Source: JALEFZ01 sp964564415 (GTDB lineage Bacteria > Bacteroidota > Bacteroidia > J057). Taken from it: DNA of 64,000 bases. The notes beneath the pieces were generated by a model that was given only the letters and a program-made list of their open reading frames with translations, had not been told where the DNA came from and did no database searches. This document shows positions 26,685 to 34,587 of this stretch, one piece after another. Both the position numbers and the translations under genes were made by a program. Positions within the stretch are counted from its first letter, which is position 1. Every line of letters begins with the position of its first letter. Where the stretch lies: NCBI GenBank assembly GCA_964564415.1, contig CAZMAV010000006.1:1-64000 (forward strand). Reading direction: 5' to 3'.

Positions 26685-28592
26685 ATGAATAGTATCTGTA
26701 AAGCTGCCGGATGTTTGATTCTTTGCTCTCTTTACCTGAGTCTCTCCTTCGGTCAGATCACCAATATTTCAGGCATTGTCAATGAGTATGCACATGTCTC
26801 GGCCATAGACATAGGCAACAACGCCATTACCGTAAGCAATACCACTCCTTTTTCCTTTGATGACTCTGTGCTTCTCATACAGATGAAGGGGGCTGAAATT
26901 GTATCTTCTAACACTTCGACCTTCGGTGATATTTCTGACCTCAATGGGGCCGGAACCTACCAATTGTTGAGGGTCTGTGATGTAAACAAATCTACCAATC
27001 AGGTGGTCCTACAGGAAACGATAGATCCTGCCTTCACCACGGCCAACCTGGACAGCGCAGGCTTACAACTGGTAAGTATTCCTTTTTATGCGGGTGATGT
27101 GAGGGTAAATGGAGTCCTCAGTGCCAAGGCTTGGGATGGACAGACAGGCGGAGTCCTTATTCTTGAGGTGGATGGAAGCCTGATTCTGGATGGGGACATT
27201 GATCTGGACGGACTGGGCTTTCGCGGAGGTGCGGCCCGCCCTATGGGGGGAAGTTGTAACTCCATATCGCTTTACGGAGATGAGTACTACAGCTTTGGCA
27301 GCAGGAATGGAGGTTTGAAGGGGGAAGGCATTGCCGCCTACATCATAGGAAGGGAAACAGGTCGGGGGCCTCAGGCCAACGGAGGGGGCGGAGGAAACAA
27401 CCACAATTCAGGCGGAGCTGGTGGAGGCAGTATCGGCCTTGGAGGGGGCGGCGGCAATCGCAGTGCTTCCATTTTCAATTGCAAAGGGCTCAATCCGGGT
27501 CGTTCGGGAAGTTCACTGGCCACCTTTGGTTATAGTGCTTTTAATCCTCGTGTATTTATGGGGGGGGGAGGAGGAGCCGGTCATGGCAACAATGGAGATG
27601 AGGCTGACGGAGGAAAGGGGGGAGGGATTGCCTTTATTTTTGCAGATGAGATCAATTCCATCGGTCGATTGATATCGGCCCGAGGCATAAATGCAGGCCT
27701 CTCCGGCTCAGATGGAGGCTCTGGAGGAGGAGGGGGGGGGAGTATCATCTTGGAAGTCAGTGCCATTACGGGCACCCTTGACATAGATGTCAGAGGAGGA
27801 AATGGGGGTAGCACCAGCATTATCGATTGTCAGGGCCCTGGTGGAGGGGGAGGCGGAGGAGCTATCTGGTCTTCTATAATCCTTCCTGCCGGCGTAACTA
27901 CAAATGTCAATGGAGGTACGGCTGGGATAGCCACAATAGGTGGATGTGGAGGCAATCAGGGAGCAGGAAATGGAGGAAATGGTGGTGTTTTGCTCAACTA
28001 TTCCAAACCTACCCCAACCGGCACCGCCTGTGTCCTGCCTACCCTTTGGACCTATCTGAAAGGAAGTTCACAGCCCGGTGGGATTCGACTCAGCGGAGAA
28101 GTGGTGGATGTCAGGGCATACGACTATCAGATCGAAGTTAGAAGAAGACAGGAAGGAAGCTGGGAATTTCTGGATAGGTTTCAGGTCGAAGGAGAGGATG
28201 GAGGAAGGCTTTCCCCGGATTGGATAGACAGAAGTCCTCTTCCCGGAGTGCTTACCTATCGGATGGACCTGATCGACATTGATGGCAGGCAGATTTCTTC
28301 ACCCCTGGTGGAGGTCTTCTGGGAGCCGGCACAGGGCTTTGATTGGAGGCCGATAAGTTCGGAAAGTAAAGCCAAGCTTCGTTTGTGGGTGGAAAATCCC
28401 GAGGCGAGTAGCCTGATCCTGGAACTCTACGCTATGGATGGCAGCCTTTGCTGGAAAGAGAAGGTAGAAGTCCCTGCTTACAGAGGAATCCTTGAGTTTG
28501 AAGTGCCCCGCTGGAGTAAGATGGCCGGGGGGGTGTACACCCTTAGCATAAACCGGAGGGGGAGGAGATCCTTCAAAAAGATCCTGCGCTAG
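26685..28592 (+). CDS. Glycine-rich T9SS-sorted surface protein
   Basis: A 635-residue exoprotein: signal peptide (1-23, ...LSLSFGQ), beta-rich N-terminal part (about 25-170), then a Gly-rich central region (about 170-445) with many GGGGG runs, reminiscent of receptor-like glycine-rich PE_PGRS-like or pectin-lyase-associated regions. A fibronectin-like segment follows, then a T9SS type A sorting domain at about 560-635 (SLILELYAMDGSLCW...GGVYTLSINRRGRRSFKKILR). It is expected to cross the outer membrane through the type IX system and be attached or released. Two runs of nine G (27560-27568 and 27732-27740) lie within the coding frame. Confidence 0.8.
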   Translation: MNSICKAAGCLILCSLYLSLSFGQITNISGIVNEYAHVSAIDIGNNAITVSNTTPFSFDDSVLLIQMKGAEIVSSNTSTFGDISDLNGAGTYQLLRVCDVNKSTNQVVLQETIDPAFTTANLDSAGLQLVSIPFYAGDVRVNGVLSAKAWDGQTGGVLILEVDGSLILDGDIDLDGLGFRGGAARPMGGSCNSISLYGDEYYSFGSRNGGLKGEGIAAYIIGRETGRGPQANGGGGGNNHNSGGAGGGSIGLGGGGGNRSASIFNCKGLNPGRSGSSLATFGYSAFNPRVFMGGGGGAGHGNNGDEADGGKGGGIAFIFADEINSIGRLISARGINAGLSGSDGGSGGGGGGSIILEVSAITGTLDIDVRGGNGGSTSIIDCQGPGGGGGGGAIWSSIILPAGVTTNVNGGTAGIATIGGCGGNQGAGNGGNGGVLLNYSKPTPTGTACVLPTLWTYLKGSSQPGGIRLSGEVVDVRAYDYQIEVRRRQEGSWEFLDRFQVEGEDGGRLSPDWIDRSPLPGVLTYRMDLIDIDGRQISSPLVEVFWEPAQGFDWRPISSESKAKLRLWVENPEASSLILELYAMDGSLCWKEKVEVPAYRGILEFEVPRWSKMAGGVYTLSINRRGRRSFKKILR

Positions 28593-28603
28593 GGTAGGGG
28601 AAT

Positions 28604-28640
28604 AAAAAAAGGCCGACAGGACAATCCTATCGGCCTTTTT
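28604..28640. terminator. Bidirectional terminator
   Basis: GGCCGACAGG (28611-28620) pairs with CCTATCGGCC (28626-28635) with a single A-C mismatch; A7 on the left and TTTTT on the right provide U tails in both directions. It lies between the convergent T9SS gene and the 28654-29316 gene. Confidence 0.85.
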
Positions 28641-28653
28641 TATTTTCATTTAT

Positions 28654-29316
28654 TTACCTTGCCTTGATCAGCTTGCCTTTCATTTTGCCGATGGCATCGA
28701 CAAGGAAGTCAAGCTTCTTCATGTCAGAAAGTCGGTACTCGGGATACTCTTCGTTGACGTATTTTTTGAGGAGAATCTTAAAGACGACGAGGGTATCCCG
28801 GATCATTTTCTCTTCCAGGATTTCGGCATACATTTTTTGTACGTCTCCGTAGAAGTTCAGGTAGATATTCATCCTTTCCCTGGAGTCCAACTTGGACTGT
28901 ATGGGCTTATCGAATTCGAAGAGGTCTGCGATATGGTTGTCATAAATGGGATAGGAAGCCCCATTGATGATGTTGGCCATTTTGGCGAGGTAAGCAAACT
29001 GAGCAGAACTCAACTTACGCTTAGGACGGGCACCCAGGAGTTCCTTGGATACCTGACGAAAACTGAAGGTCTCATCTCCCTTATGAGCTTCGAGAATCTC
29101 GAAGTAACGTTGGATAAATTCCTTATTTACCCCTACACCTCCTATGCTGTAATAATTGCGGAAGGCATCCTGAAAGTCAGCATTTTCCGCTACATTTTCC
29201 TCCTGCAACCACTTTCTCAACCGAATATAGGTTCGTATATCATCGATGTTGATGGCATCTAGCAAGTTGCCGCCGTTATGGTTCACAACACGGCTTAATT
29301 CTTGGGTACCTATCAT
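28654..29316 (-). CDS. Hypothetical alpha-helical protein
   Basis: Unrecognised 220-residue cytoplasmic protein, mostly alpha-helical and without signal or membrane segments. The stretch KMANIINGASYPIYDNHIADLFEF (read as two parts, about 121-144) has the look of the PIYDxxV signature found in HhH-DNA-glycosylase-like proteins of unknown role, a resemblance that I cannot confirm. The C-terminus is basic (GKMKGKLIKAR). It is monocistronic, with a good terminator, and its upstream region is unusually AT-rich. Confidence 0.6.
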   Translation of the reverse strand: MIGTQELSRVVNHNGGNLLDAINIDDIRTYIRLRKWLQEENVAENADFQDAFRNYYSIGGVGVNKEFIQRYFEILEAHKGDETFSFRQVSKELLGARPKRKLSSAQFAYLAKMANIINGASYPIYDNHIADLFEFDKPIQSKLDSRERMNIYLNFYGDVQKMYAEILEEKMIRDTLVVFKILLKKYVNEEYPEYRLSDMKKLDFLVDAIGKMKGKLIKAR

Positions 29317-29872
29317 TGTAAGGTATTTAAAAAGGACTTAAAATTTCTCGACTTCGGGGATAAAGTTACGTTAAAATTAAGCTTAAGGCAAAGGAAGTTT
29401 AAAATATTGTTTTTTGTTCTTATTTTATAGATTTTTTGCTTAATTTTAAAGATAAAAAAATTTTAAAAAATCGCATTGATTCTTACAAAAACGATATTTA
29501 TTTGTTCATAATCAAGGCTTTATATAAAGAGAGAATTTTTTATTTACTTTTTGACAAAAAAACGTCATTTATCTTTTGAGGGCTAGACGAAATGTAATGT
29601 TTTTCTTTGATTATTCATCAAAATTTTTTGCTAAGCCCCATTTCCTTTAACAAGTGTTCAATCATTACAGGTCGAAGCACTTTCATCAAGCAAAATCTTA
29701 CTGGCTTTTTTACCAAAAAATATCCCTTCTTCTCCAAGAATAGACCAATCCTAATAACCCGAGAGATTTACTTTCGTTTTGGGTGAATAGGACTTAATTT
29801 GCAGAGACTAAGCCAGAGCCTTATTTTAAGAAGGCCGAAACATCTTTTTAACATTCCCTGGACCTACTCAAT
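29317..29872. other. AT-rich divergent intergenic region
   Basis: 556 bases between the divergent hypothetical and PBP1A genes. The first 300 bases are markedly richer in A/T than the surroundings, with long A and T runs. No ORF, tRNA or palindromic repeat was recognised. Confidence 0.6.
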
Positions 29873-32194
29873 ATGATGGACGAGCACAAAAACGATCTCA
29901 ATCAGGAGCCAAGTACCGATGAGAATAAGTTGGATTCGGCAGAGCGCCTGGATAATTTCATTTCTAACAATGATCCCGCCCAAAAAGATTCCCCCTCTTT
30001 CAAAGGGATACGTCGGGCCTTCCTCATTACCATAGGAGTGATTTTTCTGGCCGTCGTAAGCTTCCTGGGCTACCTGGCGACAGATCTACCTCCCATGAAC
30101 CTGATTGAAAACCCGGAGTCCGATCTCTCCACCCAGTTGGTCTCGGCAGACGGAATCGTTCTTTCCCGCTATTATTCGAAGGAAAATAGGGTAAATATCA
30201 AGCTCAACGAAGTCTCTCCCTACGTGGTCAATGCCCTTATAGCTACCGAGGATGTTCGATTTTACGGACACAGTGGCGTAGACCCCAAGTCCTTCTTCAC
30301 TATCCTCAAGGACATCATCACCGGCAATGACGTACGCGGAGGAAGTACCATCACCATGCAGCTCTCCCGCAACCTCTACGATGAGGTGGGCAATGAAAGC
30401 ATTTACATAAGAAAACTTAAGGAATATCTGGTCTCAGCCTACATAGAGCGAAAGTTTACCAAGGAGGAGATCATGATGGCCTATCTCAACACCGTCAATA
30501 TCTGGGGTAATTCTTACGGGATAGAGACTACTTCCCGTCGTCTTTTCGACAAGTCTGCCAAGGACCTTCTGGTCGAAGAAGCAGCCCTCGTGGTGGGCAT
30601 GCTCAAGGGTCAGGGAGTCTACAATCCCTTTCGCTATCCGGAGCGTACCCAAAAGCGACGCAATGTGGTCCTGACCCAGATGTCTAAGTATAACATGCTG
30701 GACACCGCCCGTTTCAACCTCGACAGCCTTAGGGCCATTTCCCTGGATGTATCCCTCCAAAAGCAGGAACTCGAACACACCAAAGGTCTTGCCCCCTATT
30801 TTCGGGAGCATATTAGAACCTGGCTTCGCCAGTGGTGCAAGGAAAACGACCGGGACCTCTATACGGATGGCCTGAAAGTCTACACCACCATTGACTCACG
30901 TATGCAGGCCCATGCCGAAGCTGCCGTGGAGGAGCATCTCAAAGAACTCCAGGCTACCTTTGACAAGGTGGAGCAAAGGGGAGCAACCCTTTACAAGAGG
31001 TATCCTCAGGTCCTGGATGACTGGATGCGCAGGACAAGGCGCTACAAACTGGCCAAGGAAGCTGGAAAGACCCCAGCAGAAATCGCCAAGGAGTTTCGCA
31101 CCAAAAGAGAAATGACCATCTTCACCTGGGATGGAGAAAAAAATGTCAGGATGTCTCCCATGGATTCTCTTAAGCATTATCTGCGCTTTTTGGAGACGGG
31201 GCTCATGTCCATGGACCCCACAAATGGCCATGTCAAGGCCTGGGTGGGAGGCATTAATTTTAAATATTTCAAATACGACCACGTAGCTCAGGGCAAGCGT
31301 CAGGTAGGCTCGACCTTCAAGCCCTTTGTCTATGGAACTGCCATCGCTGAGGGCGGATATGAGCCTTGTATGGAACTGCTCAACCAGCCTGTTACCTTTG
31401 AAAATCCGGGGGGAGGACGATGGACCCCCAAAAATTCTGACGGTGGAGTAGGGGGAAAGATGACCCTCAAGCAAGGATTGGCGACCTCTACCAACCTGAT
31501 TACAGCACGCCTGATGAAGGAATTGAAGCCGCCGGCAGTGGTAGACTTTGCCCATAAGATGGGCATAGAGTCCGACCTGGACCCCGTGCCTTCTCTCTGC
31601 CTGGGCACCACCGATCTCTCGGTAAAGGAAATGACCAATGCCTACAGTACTTTCTCCAACAAGGGCATCCGCATTGACCCCATCATGGTAACGCGGATTG
31701 AGGACAGGAATGGAGAAATCCTCTGGCAATCCAAGACCCTGACAAAGGAGGTCCTTTCCAGAGAAAAGGCCTACCTCATTGTCGAACTCCTCAAGGGAGT
31801 GGTCGATTTGGGTACGGGTCGAAGGCTGAGGTTCAAGTACGAGTTTAGAAATGAAATAGGGGGAAAGACAGGAACCACTCAAAATCAATCCGACGGATGG
31901 TTTATGGGCATTACGCCCCAGTTGGTAACCGGGGTCTGGGTAGGTTGTGCGGATCGAAGGGTACATTTTCGCTCCATTCGCTACGGACAGGGTGCCAATA
32001 TGGCCCTCCCCATTTGGGCATTGTACATGCAGCGGGTTCAGGCAGACTCCCGCATCAACACCCTGCTGGAAGCCCGCTTTGAGCGCCCCGACAACCTCAA
32101 TGTAGACCTGGCTTGTAAGGATCCTAATCTAAAAGAGAAGGAAATCGAGGCAGATTTACCCTCGGCAGATGACTTTGGAGACAATTTTGAATGA
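29873..32194 (+). CDS. Penicillin-binding protein 1A (bifunctional transglycosylase/transpeptidase)
   Basis: Class A PBP of 773 residues that polymerises and cross-links peptidoglycan. It has a short acidic cytoplasmic tail, a membrane anchor (about 46-66) and a GT51 domain with catalytic Glu in ATEDVRFYGHSGVD (about 124-137) and GGSTITMQLSRNL. The transpeptidase domain has the nucleophile motif STFK (GSTFKPFVYG, about 483-486), STN (about 543-545) and KTGTT (about 664-668). The C-terminus is an acidic tail. It is a single gene; the long AT-rich leader upstream should contain its promoter. Confidence 0.95.
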   Translation: MMDEHKNDLNQEPSTDENKLDSAERLDNFISNNDPAQKDSPSFKGIRRAFLITIGVIFLAVVSFLGYLATDLPPMNLIENPESDLSTQLVSADGIVLSRYYSKENRVNIKLNEVSPYVVNALIATEDVRFYGHSGVDPKSFFTILKDIITGNDVRGGSTITMQLSRNLYDEVGNESIYIRKLKEYLVSAYIERKFTKEEIMMAYLNTVNIWGNSYGIETTSRRLFDKSAKDLLVEEAALVVGMLKGQGVYNPFRYPERTQKRRNVVLTQMSKYNMLDTARFNLDSLRAISLDVSLQKQELEHTKGLAPYFREHIRTWLRQWCKENDRDLYTDGLKVYTTIDSRMQAHAEAAVEEHLKELQATFDKVEQRGATLYKRYPQVLDDWMRRTRRYKLAKEAGKTPAEIAKEFRTKREMTIFTWDGEKNVRMSPMDSLKHYLRFLETGLMSMDPTNGHVKAWVGGINFKYFKYDHVAQGKRQVGSTFKPFVYGTAIAEGGYEPCMELLNQPVTFENPGGGRWTPKNSDGGVGGKMTLKQGLATSTNLITARLMKELKPPAVVDFAHKMGIESDLDPVPSLCLGTTDLSVKEMTNAYSTFSNKGIRIDPIMVTRIEDRNGEILWQSKTLTKEVLSREKAYLIVELLKGVVDLGTGRRLRFKYEFRNEIGGKTGTTQNQSDGWFMGITPQLVTGVWVGCADRRVHFRSIRYGQGANMALPIWALYMQRVQADSRINTLLEARFERPDNLNVDLACKDPNLKEKEIEADLPSADDFGDNFE

Positions 32195-32700
32195 ATCCAG
32201 ACTTATGCTTCAGTTGAGGGGCCGTATTTTCTGCGGGGTAAATTGAAAAATTCCTAGGGCTAATTTCGATTCATTGAGATCTATTTGCCGATCCTGGTAG
32301 GGTCATTGAAACCCCTGCCATGCGGGGTTTCACTCCTGCTCACGAGAGAAAAAATATATGCCGGAGGGGTACTGCAACAACGCAAGCAATACTCTTTACT
32401 CCAAAGGCTCTTTTCCATAATCCCTGACTAGTTTTTCCTCGTCTTCTAAGCAGTATTACCTTAAGTTAGAGATATTCCTTATATAATTAATCGTCCTGTT
32501 TTTCGGAAAATCTTCAGTTTAACAGCCAGTTGATTTCCGCATTGACTGCTTGAGCAGCTGTAATAGGTATCTCATCCGATCAAATAGCGGATGTTTCATG
32601 CTGGTTATTTATCCTAGGACGGCTTACTTCTCTAATCCTTTCAATCCCTGGTGTAAACTCAACCTCCGATACTGGGAGATCGCCGTCTTCCTTAGCAGCT
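32195..32700. other. Intergenic region before TonB receptor remnant
   Basis: No gene is recognisable. It contains the hairpin at 32308-32331 and 5' sequence in frame with the receptor remnant (open from 32554) that no longer resembles a signal peptide. The left boundary of the acquired or decayed DNA is probably inside this stretch. Confidence 0.5.
32308..32331 (+). terminator. Hairpin downstream of PBP1A
   Basis: GAAACCCC (32308-32315) / GGGGTTTC (32324-32331) form a perfect 8-bp stem with an 8-base loop. No T run follows, so termination is uncertain. Confidence 0.35.
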
Positions 32701-32703
32701 CAA

Positions 32704-33884
32704 ACAGCCACTTTAATTGGCAAAATAACTTCTGAAGACGGCCCTGTACCCTATGCCAACGTATTTTTGAAAAGGACACAAATCGGCTCAACAACCGACA
32801 TTGACGTGACATTCCTGATCAAAAATATCCCGTCCGGAACCTACACGGTAATGGCTTCCTCTATCGGGTTTGACAGAGTAGAGCAATCCATTGCCCTAAA
32901 AGCCAAAGAAAATGCCGTGCTAGATTTCAAGATGGTTGAAAATGGCACTGCATTGGATGAGGTAGTTATTTCGGGTACCATGAATGAGGTATCCAAAACA
33001 CAAGGCCCGGTTCCGGTGGAGGTTTGTAGCGCTAAGTTTTTCATGAAAAACCCTAACCCCTCCATTTTTGAAGGCTTACAAAATGTAAATGGGGTGCGTC
33101 CTCAGATTAACTGTAACTTCTGCAACACGGGCGACATCCACATCAACGGGCTGGAAGGGCCTTATACCATGATACTCATTGACGGTATGCTATCGTAAGT
33201 GGCCTTTCTACCATGTATGGCTTATCGGGTATTCCAAAATCTATGATCGAACGGGTTGAAATTGTAAAGGGGCCTGCGTCAACCCTATATGGGAGTGAAG
33301 CGGTAGGTGGACTGATCAATATCATCGCCAAAAAACCAACCAACGCGCCCGTTTTTTCCGCAGACCTATGTGGCACCAGTTGGGGAAAAGTGAATGCCGA
33401 TGTTGCAGGCAAATTCAAGCTAGGAGAAAAAGTGCAGTCCCTGATTGGTGTGTACTATTTCAATTATTCGCAAACCATAGATAACGATGAAGACGGGTTT
33501 ACAAATCTAACCTTGCAAAACAGAATTTTCATTTTTAACAAATGGAACGTTGACCGGAAAGATAATCGGGTATTTACGCAGGCCAGGCGCTATGTGTACG
33601 AAGACCGCTGGGGCGGAGAAACAAACTGGAAACCAGAAAACAGAGGCGGTGATAGAGTCTATGGAGAAAGTATTTATACCAGCCGCTGGGAAGTATTTGG
33701 CACGTATCAACTGCCGGTTAGAGAAAAGATTATGTTCCAGTCCAGTGCCAAGGGACACGACCAAAACAGCGTTTATGGGCAAGATTTTTATTTTGCAGAC
33801 CCAAAAATTGCTTCCGCACAATTGAACTGGTTTAAGACGCTTGGCAAACACGACTTCTTGACGGGGCTTACTTACCGCTATTAA
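32704..33884 (+). pseudogene. Truncated, frameshifted TonB-dependent receptor
   Basis: Recognisable outer-membrane receptor sequence in two frames. Frame one (to 33198) holds the CarboxypepD-reg start (LIGKITSEDGPVPYANVFLK, from about 32713) and the plug segment ...GLQNVNGVRP...CNTGDIHINGLEGPYTMILIDGM. One base is missing near 33189: restoring a C gives GMPIVSGLSTMYGLSGIP, joining frame two, which continues ERVEIVKGPASTLYGSEAVGG and the first barrel strands (YEDRWGGE, YGESIYTSRWEVFGTYQ). The signal peptide is absent, and the chain stops at YRY after roughly 390 codons, so most of the barrel is lost. No start codon precedes the reg domain. It is non-functional as a receptor. Confidence 0.85.
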
Positions 33885-33949
33885 GCATTAAAGGCCAGGG
33901 ACGCAAGTCGCGCCGGAGTTCATCTCGAGCCTGTGATGCTTTGTTAGGC
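33883..33949 (+). other. attC-like imperfect palindrome
   Basis: AAGCATTAAAGGC (33883-33895) is inverted at 33929-33941 (11 of 13 matches) and followed by GTTAGGC (33943-33949), which fits the integron core site GTTRRRY. The expected partner RYYYAAC on the left is not intact. It coincides with the truncated end of the receptor remnant. Confidence 0.3.
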
Positions 33950-34017
33950 GATGTCCTTGGGGCAGCAGCAATGTCTGAGGGGAGTCTTGGTTTTATGCGG
34001 AGCTTGTACCTTTAGGC

Positions 34018-34062
34018 TTAAAGACTTTCCTAAAAATGAGACGGTTTTAGGGAAGTCTTTAA
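34018..34062. terminator. Long perfect-stem hairpin upstream of rpmB
   Basis: AAAGACTTTCCTAAAA (34020-34035) pairs with TTTTAGGGAAGTCTTT (34045-34060) with one G-U pair, plus two outer pairs. It has a nine-base loop and an A/T-rich outer stem that can act as terminator in either direction. No gene ends directly before it except the pseudogene. Confidence 0.55.
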
Positions 34063-34119
34063 TTACTCCTAAGGTGGGTAAAAAATTATGTCCCGAGCCT
34101 CATAGATGTTGAGCATATT

Positions 34120-34151
34120 TTTGGAAAAAATGGAGAATATTATCATATTTG
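34120..34151 (+). promoter_or_regulatory. Candidate rpmB promoter
   Basis: TTTG (34120-34123), 20-base spacer, CATATTTG (34144-34151), matching TAnnTTTG at 7 of 8 positions; 40 bases before the rpmB ATG. Confidence 0.4.
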
Positions 34152-34191
34152 CCCTCCGATTAGAAAAAACAATTTTTTAAGATATATACCC

Positions 34192-34428
34192 ATGGCACGT
34201 ATTTGTGATGTAACAGGAAAGCGTACAGCGTCGGGAAATAATGTTTCTCACGCCAACAACAAGACCCGGCGTAAGTTTTATCCCAACCTGCACAAGAAGC
34301 GTTTTTATATCCCCGAGGAAGATCGCTGGGTAACCCTCAAGGTTTCCACCTCAGGTCTGCGCAGGATCAACCGCCGAGGAATCTACGCCGTGGTTAAGGA
34401 AATGCGTGCAGCCGGAAAGAAAGTCTGA
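34192..34428 (+). CDS. rpmB: 50S ribosomal protein L28
   Basis: A 78-residue ribosomal protein with the family sequence MARICDVTGKR, SHANNKTRRKFYPNLHKKRF and the basic C-terminus. The zinc-type Cys pairs of some L28 forms are absent; only C5 is present. In many Bacteroidota rpmB is followed immediately by rpmG and a small DUF4295 gene, but here a strong terminator follows 38 bases after the stop and the next gene is a T9SS protein, so the cluster is broken. Confidence 0.97.
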   Translation: MARICDVTGKRTASGNNVSHANNKTRRKFYPNLHKKRFYIPEEDRWVTLKVSTSGLRRINRRGIYAVVKEMRAAGKKV

Positions 34429-34466
34429 GCTACCTATATTCAGAAAGCACATCTCAAAAATCAGAA

Positions 34467-34500
34467 ACTCGATTTGCCTTTAGGTAAGTCGAGTTTTTTG
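34467..34500 (+). terminator. rpmB terminator
   Basis: ACTCGATTTGCCT (34467-34479) pairs with AGGTAAGTCGAGT (34482-34494) with two G-U pairs, followed by TTTTTG. Confidence 0.85.
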
Positions 34501-34587
34501 TTTATTTGCATCCTTGATTCAGGCAACGGAAGCTAGACCTTTTTACGTCATCATTTCGAGACTGAGATTCAACTATCAATTTGAGCT

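Noticed and set aside
27360..28000. CRISPR-like or tandem DNA repeat in the glycine-rich gene
   Set aside because: The periodic pattern comes from Gly codons; there are no regularly spaced identical repeats or spacers.
30896..31966. Long open frame antisense to PBP1A
   Set aside because: The plus strand encodes the transpeptidase motifs throughout; the antisense translation is low-complexity and unrecognisable.
32767..33198. Stand-alone plug-domain protein
   Set aside because: It lacks a start codon with family N-terminus and continues in another frame after one missing base, so it is part of a broken receptor gene.
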